From JANYHF01 sp031393505 (GTDB lineage: Bacteria; Pseudomonadota; Alphaproteobacteria; Rhizobiales; Hyphomicrobiaceae), in NCBI GenBank assembly GCA_031393505.1, contig JANMVX010000175.1:28344-92343 (forward strand): a stretch of DNA of 64,000 nucleotides, read 5' to 3'. The notes below the pieces were generated by a model. The model was given only the letters and a program-made list of their open reading frames with translations. It was not told where the DNA came from and ran no database searches. The translations under genes and the position numbers were made by a program. Positions 25,549 through 34,770 of the stretch are shown piece by piece. Within the stretch, counting starts at the first letter, position 1. Each line of letters starts with the position of its first letter.

Positions 25549-27549
25549 ATGACACGCACCAGATGGGGCATCATCGGACCCGGAGCCATCGCGCACAACT
25601 TTGCCGACGGCCTGGCCGAATCCAAATCCGGCGTGCTCGCCGCAATCGCCAGCCGCGACGATGCCCGGCGGAAAGACTTCGGCGACCACTACAAACTTCC
25701 TGCCGCCAAGTGTTACTCCGACTACGCCGCACTCGCGGCCGATCCCGACATCGACGCCGTCTACATTTCCACGCCCCATCCCTGGCATGCGGAACTCTCC
25801 ATCATGGCCATGCGCGCCGGAAAAGCCGTCGTGTGCGAAAAACCGGCCGGCATGAACGCGGCCGAAGTCGTCGCCATGATCGAGGTCGCGACTCAGCAAA
25901 AGGTCTTCTTCATGGAAGCCTTCATGTACCGCTGCCATCCGCAGATCGCGCGCCTGCTGGCGATCATCGCTTCCGGGGAAATCGGGCGCGTGCAGCATAT
26001 CCAGACCCGTTTTGGCTTTGCCGCAACGCACGACCCGAAATCGCGGCTGTTCGATCCCGCGCTTGGCGGGGGCGGGATTCTCGATGTCGGCGGCTATCCG
26101 GTGTCTTTGGCGCGGCTGGTGGCGGGAGCGGCCATCGGGAAACCGTTCGATGATCCGGTCACGGTCAAGGGATCGGGCATCCTGGGCACGACCGGGGTCG
26201 ATGAGGTCGCCTACGGACTGTTGGGATTTTCCAGCGGCGTGACGGCGGAAATCGCCTGCGCGACCACCCGGGCCATGGACAATTCCGCGACCATCATAGG
26301 CGAAAAAGGCCGCATCGAGCTGGCCGACCCTTGGGTGCCGGGACGCAATGCCGGACCTTCGGATACGACCATCACGGTGACCATCAGCGACAAGCAGCGC
26401 GTCGAGCAACTGCGCCACCCGGAACATCTGTTTACGTTCGAGGCGGAGCTGGCCAGCCGCGCCATCGCGGACGGAAAGCTCGAAGCCGACGCCCCCGCCA
26501 TGAGCCACGCCGACAGCATTGGCAGCAACCGCACGCAGGATCGCTGGCGGCAGGAGCTGGGCTATGTGACCTTTGCCGAAACACCCAAGACCAATCGGCG
26601 TCTGGCCGGTGTGTTGCCTAATGGGCTGCCGAAAATTCCGCAGCAGCGCATCGACGGTGTTGCGCAGCCCGTTTCCAAACTGATCCTCGGTTGCGACAAC
26701 CAGAACGACATCGGCGGCGGCGCAATCGTCTGGGACGCTTGGATGGAAGCGGGCGGCAACGCCTTCGATACCGGGTTCGTCTATGGCGGCGGACAGCACG
26801 AAAAGGTGCTCGGACAATGGATATCTTCTCGCGGCATCGCCAAGGACGTGGTGGTCATCGCGAAAGGCGGGCACACGCCTTATTGCACGCCGCGCGCCAT
26901 CGGGGCGCAGCTCGAGATGTCGCTCGACCGCCTCGGCCTCGATCACGCTCCCATTTACATCATGCATCGCGACAACCCAGACGTGCCGGTGGGTGAATTC
27001 GTCGACGCGCTTAACCGTCTGCATAAAGACGGAAAAATCGGCGTGTTCGGCGGTTCGAACTGGTCGGTGTCGCGATTCCGTGAGGCGGCTGATTATGCAG
27101 CGAAGCAAAAGCTGAAACCGCTGACGATCCTCAACAACAACCTCTCGCTCGCCGTGATGGAAAAGCCGGTCTGGGCCGGTTGCATTACGTCGAACACGCC
27201 GGAAACGTTAAAAGCCTTGCGGGACGGCGACATTGCGCATTTCAGCTGGTCGTCGCAGGCGCGCGGCTATTTCCTGCCCGAGGCCCTGCGCAATCGGCTG
27301 CCGGCCGACACCGCGCCGGAGACCTGCTTCGGCAGCCAAGCCAACGCCGGGCGCCGCAACCGTGCGGAAACACTCGCGAAAAAATATGGCGTATCGCCCC
27401 ACAATATCGCCACCGCCTGGGTGCTGGCGCAGAGTTTCCCGTCGTTCGCCCTGGTCGGGTCGCGCACGGCCGGCGAGATCGCCTCGACGTTGCCTGGGCT
27501 GGGTGTGGCGCTGACCGCGCAGGAGGCGTTGTGGCTGAACCTGGAATAG
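25549..27549 (+). CDS. Gfo/Idh/MocA oxidoreductase fused to aldo/keto reductase
   Basis: A 666-residue two-enzyme fusion. Residues ~1-330 are a Gfo/Idh/MocA dehydrogenase with nucleotide-binding GIIGPGAIAHNF, the catalytic-lysine motif CEKPAGMN and a YISTPHPWH segment. Residues ~355-666 are an aldo/keto reductase with the Asp/Tyr pair in AFDTGFVYGGGQHE, lysine in VIAKGGH and histidine in IMHRDN. Both halves look intact, so the protein could carry out two NAD(P)-linked steps on a sugar or sugar-derived substrate; which one is not evident. It stands alone between repeats. The ATG at 25549 directly follows a short GC-rich leader. Confidence 0.88.
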   Translation: MTRTRWGIIGPGAIAHNFADGLAESKSGVLAAIASRDDARRKDFGDHYKLPAAKCYSDYAALAADPDIDAVYISTPHPWHAELSIMAMRAGKAVVCEKPAGMNAAEVVAMIEVATQQKVFFMEAFMYRCHPQIARLLAIIASGEIGRVQHIQTRFGFAATHDPKSRLFDPALGGGGILDVGGYPVSLARLVAGAAIGKPFDDPVTVKGSGILGTTGVDEVAYGLLGFSSGVTAEIACATTRAMDNSATIIGEKGRIELADPWVPGRNAGPSDTTITVTISDKQRVEQLRHPEHLFTFEAELASRAIADGKLEADAPAMSHADSIGSNRTQDRWRQELGYVTFAETPKTNRRLAGVLPNGLPKIPQQRIDGVAQPVSKLILGCDNQNDIGGGAIVWDAWMEAGGNAFDTGFVYGGGQHEKVLGQWISSRGIAKDVVVIAKGGHTPYCTPRAIGAQLEMSLDRLGLDHAPIYIMHRDNPDVPVGEFVDALNRLHKDGKIGVFGGSNWSVSRFREAADYAAKQKLKPLTILNNNLSLAVMEKPVWAGCITSNTPETLKALRDGDIAHFSWSSQARGYFLPEALRNRLPADTAPETCFGSQANAGRRNRAETLAKKYGVSPHNIATAWVLAQSFPSFALVGSRTAGEIASTLPGLGVALTAQEALWLNLE

Positions 27550-27554
27550 CCGGT

Positions 27555-27650
27555 GGAATAAACGGGGACAGTTTACTTATATCGCGCCGAGAGATCGCCG
27601 GTGTTCGAACGTCGGTGACGTGATATAACTAAACTGTCCCCGTTTATTCC
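27555..27650. repeat. Inverted repeat, GGGGACAGTTTA family
   Basis: Arms GGAATAAACGGGGACAGTTTA (27555 on) and the complement ending at 27650 enclose a ~55-bp centre with its own small palindromes. It lies between two convergent genes and may terminate both. REP-type elements with this end sequence are widespread; no mobilising transposase is in the window. Confidence 0.88.
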
Positions 27651-27652
27651 CC

Positions 27653-28924
27653 TCAGTTCGTCAGCACCGGCGTGCTGCTGACCGGCATGGTCGCGACCGC
27701 ATCGGCGATCTTTTCGATCATGTGGGTGACGCCGTCGTCCAAGGCGCCGCCGCGCATGTATTTGTCCCAGGCCAGGATGGGCGCCCAGCCGCTGGTGGGA
27801 TCGGTGGGTGCAATGCCGCTTTGCGGCAGGCCGTTCGGATAGAAATGCACCAGCAGCTTGTTGGCCTGCGGGATGACGGCGGGATCGCTCCACTTTGCGG
27901 CCAGGCCCGCATAGTCGCGCGGCATCACGGTGTCGGCCGGATAGTTGGGATTGTCGAGGCTGAACGCATGGCTTGGTTCGTGGGCGTTCTCATCCGACCA
28001 GATCGCAACCACCGACATGACCGAGGAGGCTGCAACGTCGCCCGAGACCGCCGTGATCGGATCGCCGACTTTGAGCCAGGGCGAGTTCATGGCTTCGTTC
28101 AGGCATTCCAGACCGGATTCGGTGTAGTCGCCGCCGCCCGATTCGACCTCGGGTTGAACGAAGTCCGCGAATAGCGTCTCCTCGAACGGCAGTTTGAAGA
28201 AGCCGGTGGCGGCGCGCAGTGGAACGTCATCGCCATTATTGGTGGGAACGCTTGCGGGCCGCACCTGCCAGCCGAGCGGGAACTTGTCAACCAGCCAGCC
28301 GTCGGCGGCATTGTACCGGACGTTGCCGTCGAAATCGCGAAAGAAGATCGGGCGCACCCGGATTAAATCGAACTCCGGCAGCCCGCGACCGACCAGTTCG
28401 GAATTCAGATTGCCGTAAAAGCCCAGAGCGCGAGAGATGACGCCGTTGATCAAGAACTGCATCGAGCCCGTCGCATCGATGCACATGGCGATGTCGAGGG
28501 CGCGCCCGACGTGCTGACTGGTGGCGGTTGCGTCGACCGAAACGTCCATCGCGTCGATGCCGATCACGGGGCTGACATAGCCGCGGACATGGGCGGTGAT
28601 GCGGACATGAATGCCGCCGCCCGAGAGCTCTGCGCTGACCACGGCGCCTTCCGCGGTTTTGGGCAATTCCAGTGTCAATGCGGTCTGCAGCGTCGTTCGT
28701 GCAATTGCGACACGATCCGCCACGTTAGGCAAGGGGCTGGCTGCGGCCGCCATGACGGCGCGATCGGCGATCGATTGCAGGGCCGTCTTGTAGTGAGACG
28801 CGTTACCATAGTCGATCGCCAGGCCGGCAAAGGCGGCGACAACCGCAAATCCCAAAGCGAAGACGACGGCGATCGAGCCATTGTGGTCGATCGCAAAGCT
28901 GGTCTGTGGGTTTGGCGCGCGCAT
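27653..28924 (-). CDS. TadG-like von Willebrand A pilus-assembly protein
   Basis: A 423-residue TadE/TadG-type protein. An N-terminal membrane helix (SIAVVFALGFAVVAAFAGLA) leads to a pilin-like stretch (YGNASHYKTALQSIADRA) and then a von Willebrand A-like region whose metal motif is CIDATGSM near residue 149. The domain is divergent: the rest of it lacks the clear TDG loop. It is a second, unlinked TadG-like gene besides the one at 14941, and again no tad secretion genes accompany it. A role in surface structures is inferred from family. No clear ribosome site precedes the ATG. Confidence 0.78.
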   Translation of the reverse strand: MRAPNPQTSFAIDHNGSIAVVFALGFAVVAAFAGLAIDYGNASHYKTALQSIADRAVMAAAASPLPNVADRVAIARTTLQTALTLELPKTAEGAVVSAELSGGGIHVRITAHVRGYVSPVIGIDAMDVSVDATATSQHVGRALDIAMCIDATGSMQFLINGVISRALGFYGNLNSELVGRGLPEFDLIRVRPIFFRDFDGNVRYNAADGWLVDKFPLGWQVRPASVPTNNGDDVPLRAATGFFKLPFEETLFADFVQPEVESGGGDYTESGLECLNEAMNSPWLKVGDPITAVSGDVAASSVMSVVAIWSDENAHEPSHAFSLDNPNYPADTVMPRDYAGLAAKWSDPAVIPQANKLLVHFYPNGLPQSGIAPTDPTSGWAPILAWDKYMRGGALDDGVTHMIEKIADAVATMPVSSTPVLTN

Positions 28925-29229
28925 GTTGGGGTGGAGGCTCAGCGTTTGATCCGTGCTGAGCAGACTGCTTGAAGACTGCTAAGGTTCGATTACAGTTAAT
29001 TTTAAGATGACGAAGACCTCGATCAACTTTCGTTGCGCTCTTTCTGCCAGTAGCAAGACTTGGACTCCTAAGCTAAGTATAGTCCCGAATATTGCTGACG
29101 TAAGGCGCAACGGCGTAACCGGCGCGACGACACGCCGGCCTGACAGGAGGGGCGGGCGAGCGATAGTCTCGCTCACACGACCTGTTGACGGTTCATCGGG
29201 CTGGCAGGCCAGGACTTCAGGGACTCTCG
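28925..29229. promoter_or_regulatory. Divergent intergenic region, no specific site identified
   Basis: About 305 bp between the divergent TadG-like gene and tsaE-amgK. It has an A/T-richer patch around 28990-29100 that could hold both promoters, and an AGGGA ribosome site just before the tsaE start. No RNA gene, repeat or small gene is supported. Confidence 0.4.
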
Positions 29230-30705
29230 ATGTTTGACTGGACGATTGGCCTTCTCACGCTGCCGGCTCTCGAACGGCTGGCGGACCTTATTGCGCTCTT
29301 TGTCCGCTCGGGCGATCTGATCCTGCTTGAGGGGGACCTCGGCGCCGGCAAAACCACCTTTGCGCGCGCCTTCTTGCGGGCGCTCGCCAACGACCCGGCG
29401 CTGGAGGTTCCCAGCCCGACGTTCGCACTGATGCAAAGTTACGAGACGCCGCGCCTGGCCGTGCATCACTTCGATTTGTACCGCCTGAGCGGGCCCAACG
29501 AGGTGCGCGAAATTGGCTTCGACGAGGCGCAGGCGAGCGGCCTCGTGCTGGTGGAATGGCCAGACCGGGCGGGCGATCTGTTGGCGGCCGAGCGCTTGAT
29601 CCTTCGGCTGGCGGACGGTCCGGCGTCGGACAACCGGCTGGTGTCGCTACATGGCGCCGGCGCCTGGGCCGAACGGCTGGCGCATATCGAGCGCGTCTTT
29701 GGATTTCTCGAAGCGACCGCTTGGCGCGCGGCGACCATTTCGCATCTGGCTGGCGATGCGTCGCGACGTTCCTACGCGCGGCTGCGCAGCGGCGACGCCA
29801 CCGCACTGCTGATGGATTCGCCGCCGCTGCCGGCGCACCCGATCGTCAAGGACGGAAAACCCTATTGGGCCATTGCCCGCTCGGCGCCGGATGTGCGTTC
29901 GTTTGTGGCCGTCGGTGCGGCTTTGGCGGATTACGGATTGTCCGTTCCGGCCATTCTCGCCGCCGACGCGCCCAACGGCCTCCTGCTGGTCGAGGACCTT
30001 GGCGACCGCACCTTTGACGCCGCCCTGCGCGAAGGCTTGCCGATGCGCGATCTCTACCGGGCGGCAGCCGATGTGCTGGTGGCGCTGGCGCAGCATCCCG
30101 CGCCGGCATTTCTGCCGCCCTACGACCTTGACGCCCTGCTGATCGAATGCCGCCTGCTGCTGGATTGGTATTGGCCCCACGTCACGGGCCGCGCGCCTTC
30201 GCCCGCCCAGGTGTGCGAATTCGAAGAGCTCTGGACCGAGGCGCTGGCGCCAATCCTCGCTCAGCCGCCGGCCTGGGTGCTGCGCGATGTGCATTCGCCC
30301 AATCTCTTGTGGCTGCCCGAGCGCAGCGGTTTGCGGCGCGTGGGCCTGATCGATTTCCAGGACGCGCTGGCGGGCCATTCGGCCTATGACCTCGCCTCGC
30401 TGCTGTTCGACGCCCGGCTCGATGTGCCCGCTGCGGTGGAGGCTTCGCTTTACGCCCACTATCTCGCACAGCGGCGCGCGCGCGATCCCGCGTTCGACGA
30501 GCCCTCGTTCAGGCTCGCCTATGCAACGCTTGCGGCCCAGCGCAACACCAAGATCCTGGGTATTTTCGCGCGGCTGGCCAAGCGCGACGGCAAGCCGGGA
30601 TACATCAAACACTTTCCACGCCTGCGGAGCTATCTATTGCGCGCGCTTGCGCATGAGGGGCTGGCGGACCTGCGCGATTGGTACCGGCACAACCTGCCGG
30701 GATGA
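29230..30705 (+). CDS. tsaE: TsaE-AmgK fusion: tRNA t6A ATPase plus sugar kinase
   Basis: A 491-residue fusion. Residues ~1-150 are TsaE, the ATPase of the t6A37 tRNA modification complex, with Walker A LEGDLGAGKTTFARAF (residues ~33-48) and the segment FDLYRL. Residues ~165-491 are an aminoglycoside-phosphotransferase-like kinase matching AmgK, the anomeric MurNAc/GlcNAc kinase of peptidoglycan recycling, with LRDVHSPNLLWL and LIDFQDALAG as catalytic and metal loops. The ATG at 29230 is preceded by AGGGA; an upstream TTG was rejected. Such fusions occur in Hyphomicrobiales. MurU, the usual partner of AmgK, is not next to it here. Confidence 0.9.
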   Translation: MFDWTIGLLTLPALERLADLIALFVRSGDLILLEGDLGAGKTTFARAFLRALANDPALEVPSPTFALMQSYETPRLAVHHFDLYRLSGPNEVREIGFDEAQASGLVLVEWPDRAGDLLAAERLILRLADGPASDNRLVSLHGAGAWAERLAHIERVFGFLEATAWRAATISHLAGDASRRSYARLRSGDATALLMDSPPLPAHPIVKDGKPYWAIARSAPDVRSFVAVGAALADYGLSVPAILAADAPNGLLLVEDLGDRTFDAALREGLPMRDLYRAAADVLVALAQHPAPAFLPPYDLDALLIECRLLLDWYWPHVTGRAPSPAQVCEFEELWTEALAPILAQPPAWVLRDVHSPNLLWLPERSGLRRVGLIDFQDALAGHSAYDLASLLFDARLDVPAAVEASLYAHYLAQRRARDPAFDEPSFRLAYATLAAQRNTKILGIFARLAKRDGKPGYIKHFPRLRSYLLRALAHEGLADLRDWYRHNLPG

Positions 30706-30787
30706 AACCGCCACTGACAGCGAAAGTTGTGGAACTTCTTCCAAGCCCGCGCGTTCATCGTCGACAGCAACCGAGGAGTAAATTTCC

Positions 30788-31003
30788 GTGGGAAGCACAG
30801 CAGACAAAGTCAAGGGCGTTGCAGATCAGGTCGTTGGCAACGTGAAATCGGGAATCGGCAGCGTCACCGGCTCCGATAAGATGAAGATCGAAGGGGAAGC
30901 CCAGAAGATCAAGGGCAAGGCAGAGGTCGCCGTTGGCAACGCGAAAACCGCGATCAAAAAAACGGCGGATGACGTTGCCGACGCGGTCAAGAGCAAGCTC
31001 TGA
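30788..31003 (+). CDS. CsbD-family stress protein
   Basis: A 71-residue, lysine/alanine-rich, highly soluble protein of the CsbD family (GSTADKVKGVADQVVGNVK, then KIEGEAQKIKGKAEVAVG). Members are induced under general stress; the molecular role is unknown. It starts with GTG at 30788, with GAGGAG about 9 bp upstream. A strong intrinsic terminator follows, so it is a single-gene unit. Codon use is typical of an abundant protein. Confidence 0.9.
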   Translation: MGSTADKVKGVADQVVGNVKSGIGSVTGSDKMKIEGEAQKIKGKAEVAVGNAKTAIKKTADDVADAVKSKL

Positions 31004-31030
31004 CAGTCATTTTCTACCAAAGTGAAGGTC

Positions 31031-31064
31031 CTGCGGCCTCAGCAAATGGGGCCGCAGTTTTTTT
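31031..31064 (+). terminator. Rho-independent terminator after csbD-like gene
   Basis: CTGCGGCC pairs with GGCCGCAG around an 11-base loop, followed by seven T residues, 28 bp past the stop codon. Confidence 0.9.
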
Positions 31065-31083
31065 GCGACCGCACGCAGATTGG

Positions 31084-32433
31084 CTATTCGCCCTTCAGCG
31101 ACTTGACGAACCGGCCAAGGGCGAATCCCGCTCGGCCAGCCAGGGCGAATCCCGGCTGGGTTCGAGACGGTTCTGGCGTTGGCGTCCTATCGGGGCCTGT
31201 CCGCCGGATTTCGACTACGGCCTCTTCCCAATCCCGGGCAGCGTGTTCGCCAACGTTGGCTAAAGGACGCTGACTGACTATTGATCCTATCGGCACGTCA
31301 GCAAGCGGCGCCGGTTTCGCACGCGGAACAATATCCAGCATCGGGCTGGCCGGCCGTTCGACAAAACGGATCTCGGTGGCCTCGGCAACGGCCGAGATCG
31401 GCGGCATCGGTACCGGTCGCTCACGCTTTAGCCGGATTGGCGGCGGCGCAGGGGCCTCGCGCGCGGCCGGCGCTCCGTTCGACTTCGGCTCGGCAATGCG
31501 ATTTGCGGCGGCCACGGTTGCCGCGACGGCAGCGGCAACATTGGCCATGGCGCCATCCATCGAAGGCGACCGAGGCTGGACCGTTGGGGGCGACGCGAAC
31601 GCTGCGGCCGCAAGTCTGGCGGCCACTTCTTCGGCAGCCCGCAACTTGGCGAGGCTCGCCATGACCGTCGCCTCCGCCACAGCAATCTCAATCATGTTGG
31701 ACGCTACCTGCACCGGCTCGGGCGGGAGCGCGACCGGAGCTTCCAAATCCAACCTGCCAACTTCGGGCGGTTCGGCAATCGGCCGCTCGATTGTGGGCGC
31801 AGATTGCGCGAGTTCATTTTCCAACAACGGCGGACCGGCAATCTCAGACGCCGCGACTGGAGCCACTCCATCGAACATGGATGCGACAGCTTGCGAAGCC
31901 TCCGCATGAAGATCGTCCGTCTGCCACTGTGGCACTATTTCACTTGGTGCAATCGCTGCAAGCGGGGCGACTGACACAATTGGATTGACCGCCGGCTCGT
32001 GCTGCGGCTCTTGCTCGACAGGCTCGGCAGACATCGCCACAGCCTCGACGTTAGGTTCATCAAATGTGACATCTGTGGCTGCGGCTTGGGCAACAATGGG
32101 GAGCGCCAGCGCCGCAGGTTCCGCAGCTGCTTGTGCAAAGAGTGCGCCATCGAATTCAGCGTGAAGCGCACGCAGGAGCTGCAACACGCGATAGTCTTGC
32201 GACTTCGCCAATTCACCGTCCAGATGGGCGCGCAGTTCGTCGCTGGCGATAGCCTCGACTGGCTTGCCGCCGGCCTCGCGTTGCGCCAACTGCTGCAGGG
32301 CGCGGAATGGCTCCAATGCATGCAAGCGCCATTCGAGCTGTTCGCACAGGCCCGGCAAATCGCGCGCAAGATCGGCCAGCTCCGTGGCCATGCGACTCAA
32401 CTCTCCCGGCCGTCCGTTTGGCCCGACAATCAT
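31084..32433 (-). CDS. Ala/Pro-rich hypothetical protein
   Basis: A 449-residue protein of unknown function. The first ~110 residues are helical (LADLARDLPGLCEQLEWRL, then HLDGELAKSQDYRVLQLLRA) and look folded. The rest is Ala/Pro/Glu-rich and probably disordered, with one more helical patch (ASLAKLRAAEEVAARLAAA). The C terminus is basic with a RAGFALGRFVKSLKGE end. No membrane segment or signal peptide. The gene is convergent with the CsbD gene. The low-complexity frame has normal codon bias, which supports it being real. Confidence 0.65.
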   Translation of the reverse strand: MIVGPNGRPGELSRMATELADLARDLPGLCEQLEWRLHALEPFRALQQLAQREAGGKPVEAIASDELRAHLDGELAKSQDYRVLQLLRALHAEFDGALFAQAAAEPAALALPIVAQAAATDVTFDEPNVEAVAMSAEPVEQEPQHEPAVNPIVSVAPLAAIAPSEIVPQWQTDDLHAEASQAVASMFDGVAPVAASEIAGPPLLENELAQSAPTIERPIAEPPEVGRLDLEAPVALPPEPVQVASNMIEIAVAEATVMASLAKLRAAEEVAARLAAAAFASPPTVQPRSPSMDGAMANVAAAVAATVAAANRIAEPKSNGAPAAREAPAPPPIRLKRERPVPMPPISAVAEATEIRFVERPASPMLDIVPRAKPAPLADVPIGSIVSQRPLANVGEHAARDWEEAVVEIRRTGPDRTPTPEPSRTQPGFALAGRAGFALGRFVKSLKGE

Positions 32434-32552
32434 GGCTTGCAGGCATAACCGTTAGCGTGCGGGCAGCGCGGCGTCTACAACGACACTGAAAGTCCGCAAG
32501 AATTTGGATCGATCGCGTATCTTGCGCCACACCGGGAAGTCCCGGAACCGCC

Positions 32553-34145
32553 TCATTTCACGTCCCGGCTCCAGTCGCGGCGGGTGCGTTTTCCGTCTTT
32601 GGCCGGTTCCTTGCGGTAGGGCACGCGGGCGCGGCGGTCGGTGTCGTAAAGCTCACCGCCGTAATTGCGGTTGTAGATGCGCGCGGCGTCGATGCGCGGC
32701 TCCCAATCCCACGGCGTGATGCGGCCGGTGACCAGCGCATCCTGCACCAGCAGGCGGGCGTGCTGCGAGGCGATCACGTCAGCGCGGATGGCGTCGCTGT
32801 CCCAGCGTTTGGCGGCTTCGGTGGTGAGAGCTTTCAGCGCTTTGGCGTGGGCAGGATCGGCCGCGAGGTTGGTCAGCTCGTGCGGATCCTTGGCGGTGTC
32901 GAACAGCTGCACCGGATCGTTCTTGGAGACGATCAGCTTCAGTGTGCCGCGCTTGATCATGAAGACCGGCTCGGTCGTGCCTTCGGCGAGGTACTCTCCG
33001 TACACCGTATCGGACCACGCGTTGGGCTTGTCGCCGCGCACCAGCGGCATCAGGCTCGCCCCTACCAGCGGGGCGGCGGGAGCTCGCGCGGCCTCCCCGG
33101 CAATATCGATGAAGGTCGGCATCAGATCGATCAGCGAGGCGTTCTGGCTGACACGCCTGGCCTTGGTCTCGCCGGGCATTTTCACGATCAGCGGCACCCG
33201 GATGGAGCGCTCGTTGAACACCATCTTGAACCACAACCCGCGCTCGCCCAGCATGTCGCCATGGTCGGCCGTGACCATGACGATGGTGTTGTCCATGAGC
33301 CCCGTGCGCTTCATCGGTTCCAGCACGTCCCCGATCAGCTGATCGGCGTAACTGATCATGGAATAGTAGCCGTGCCGGGCGGTGCGGATGTGCTGTTCCG
33401 TGACCTCGTACTCGCCGCGGTCGTACATGTCCCACATGCGGCGCGCGAAGGGGGCGCGCTCATTGTGCGACTGGTACGGAACGTCAGGCATATCGATATC
33501 GTCGTCGCGGTAACGGTCCCAGTAGGCGCGCGGCGCCATATAGGGATCGTGCGGGTGCATGAGCGACACGCACATCATGAAGGGCCGCTCGTCCGTGGAG
33601 CGCCCGGCATCCCACAGCCAGCGCGCGGATTTTTGCGCCACCTCCTCATCATAGTCGATTTCAAGGGTGCGGTCGTAGGGGCCGGCCTCGGTCACCGACA
33701 GCATAGTGTGGAACCACCAGTGCACGCGCTCCGGATCCTCCCAGGTCGGTGTCCAGCCGAAGTCGCCGGGATACATGTCGGTGGTGATGCGCTCCTCGAA
33801 ACCATGCAACTGGTCCGCGCCGACAAAGTGCATTTTGCCGGCGAGACAGGTGCGGTAGCCGCCGAGGCGGAGATGATGCGCAAATGTCGGAATCGAGGAT
33901 TTGAATTCGGTCGCGTTGTCGTAGCCGCCGATTTTATGATTGGCCTGTCCGGTCATGAAGGACATGCGCGAGGGGCCGCAGAGGGCGGAGTTGCAGTAGA
34001 AGTTCTCGAACACGGTCCCCTGATCGGCCAACGCAGAGATATGCGGCGTCTGCACCAGCTTGTGGCCGTAGTCGGGCAGCGACTGCGGGGCGAGTTGGTC
34101 CAGCATCAAGAGGAGAATGTTGGGGCGTTTGGATTTGGCGGGCAT
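32553..34145 (-). CDS. betC: Choline-sulfatase-like type I sulfatase
   Basis: A 530-residue arylsulfatase-superfamily enzyme. The formylglycine motif CGPSRMSFMTGQ begins at Cys56, the first metal site is LLMLDQLAP, and TADHGDMLGERGLWFKM is the second. The C-terminal extension (RIYNRNYGGELYDTDRRARVPYR) matches the choline-sulfatase domain, so cleavage of choline-O-sulfate to choline and sulfate is likely. I start at the ATG of MPAKSKRPNILLL; upstream codons run toward a repeat. It is cytoplasmic (no signal). The usual betA/betB partners and LysR regulator are not adjacent, so the substrate is inferred from sequence alone. Confidence 0.85.
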   Translation of the reverse strand: MPAKSKRPNILLLMLDQLAPQSLPDYGHKLVQTPHISALADQGTVFENFYCNSALCGPSRMSFMTGQANHKIGGYDNATEFKSSIPTFAHHLRLGGYRTCLAGKMHFVGADQLHGFEERITTDMYPGDFGWTPTWEDPERVHWWFHTMLSVTEAGPYDRTLEIDYDEEVAQKSARWLWDAGRSTDERPFMMCVSLMHPHDPYMAPRAYWDRYRDDDIDMPDVPYQSHNERAPFARRMWDMYDRGEYEVTEQHIRTARHGYYSMISYADQLIGDVLEPMKRTGLMDNTIVMVTADHGDMLGERGLWFKMVFNERSIRVPLIVKMPGETKARRVSQNASLIDLMPTFIDIAGEAARAPAAPLVGASLMPLVRGDKPNAWSDTVYGEYLAEGTTEPVFMIKRGTLKLIVSKNDPVQLFDTAKDPHELTNLAADPAHAKALKALTTEAAKRWDSDAIRADVIASQHARLLVQDALVTGRITPWDWEPRIDAARIYNRNYGGELYDTDRRARVPYRKEPAKDGKRTRRDWSRDVK

Positions 34146-34206
34146 TGGCGGGCTCGTTGAATTTTGAAGAGATGATACTTGAAAGTCTCTTGGCCGGTGC
34201 AAGCCT

Positions 34207-34323
34207 GCCCTCATCCGGCCAAAAGGCCACCTTTTCCCGTAAGTACGGGAGAAGGAAAGGGCTGGTATATTTCCTTCTCCCGTACTTACGGGAGAAGGTG
34301 GCCCTTTGGGCCGGATGAGGGGG
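34207..34323. repeat. Palindromic element downstream of DUF559 gene copy 2
   Basis: Arms CCCTCATCCGGCCAAAAGGCC and its near complement, with inner hairpins CTTCTCCCGTAAGTACGGGA. It lies between the betC-like start and the DUF559 stop, mirroring the element at 25295. Confidence 0.9.
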
Positions 34324-34337
34324 CGCTTGCTCGGTTC

Positions 34338-34703
34338 TCAGCGTTCTGGCGCTTTCCGGATAAAGTCGAGGATGCCATCCAGCACGCCGACTATGTTTCG
34401 ATACACATCGCGATTGTCGACGCGATAAATCCGATAGCCCCGCGCCTCAAGATCCGAGGTCCGGGCTATATCGCGAGCAATTTCCTCGGGCGTCCCGTGC
34501 GTCGCTCCGTCAATCTCGACAATAACTTTGACTTCGCGGCACACGAAATCCGCGATCCACGGCCCAATCGGAGACTGTTGGATGAATTTGAGATCGTCGA
34601 GCCGGCGGTCGCGCAGGCGCGCCCAGAGAAGATCCTCCGCTCTCGTTGCATTGGCGCGCAGGGTGCGGGCGCGTTTGAGACTGGGGGCATTACCGGGGCG
34701 CAT
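34338..34703 (-). CDS. DUF559 VSR-like endonuclease domain protein, copy 2
   Basis: A 121-residue paralogue of the gene at 24923, with roughly 13 differences over ~107 aligned residues by eye. The shared core includes IVEIDGATHGTPEEIARD and RGYRIYRVDNRDVYRN. One change is in the putative metal motif: PDF is ADF here (GPWIADFVC), keeping the aspartate. It is likewise bracketed by CTCATCCGGCC palindromes, and the ~70 bp before each start also look related. This points to duplication of a repeat-gene-repeat cassette. Function unknown. Confidence 0.85.
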   Translation of the reverse strand: MRPGNAPSLKRARTLRANATRAEDLLWARLRDRRLDDLKFIQQSPIGPWIADFVCREVKVIVEIDGATHGTPEEIARDIARTSDLEARGYRIYRVDNRDVYRNIVGVLDGILDFIRKAPER

Positions 34704-34770
34704 TGTCTATCCTAAGGCTTCGTCGGCGGACTATGCAGTGCCTTGTATTGTTGGTCGGAGCAAGCAGCCT

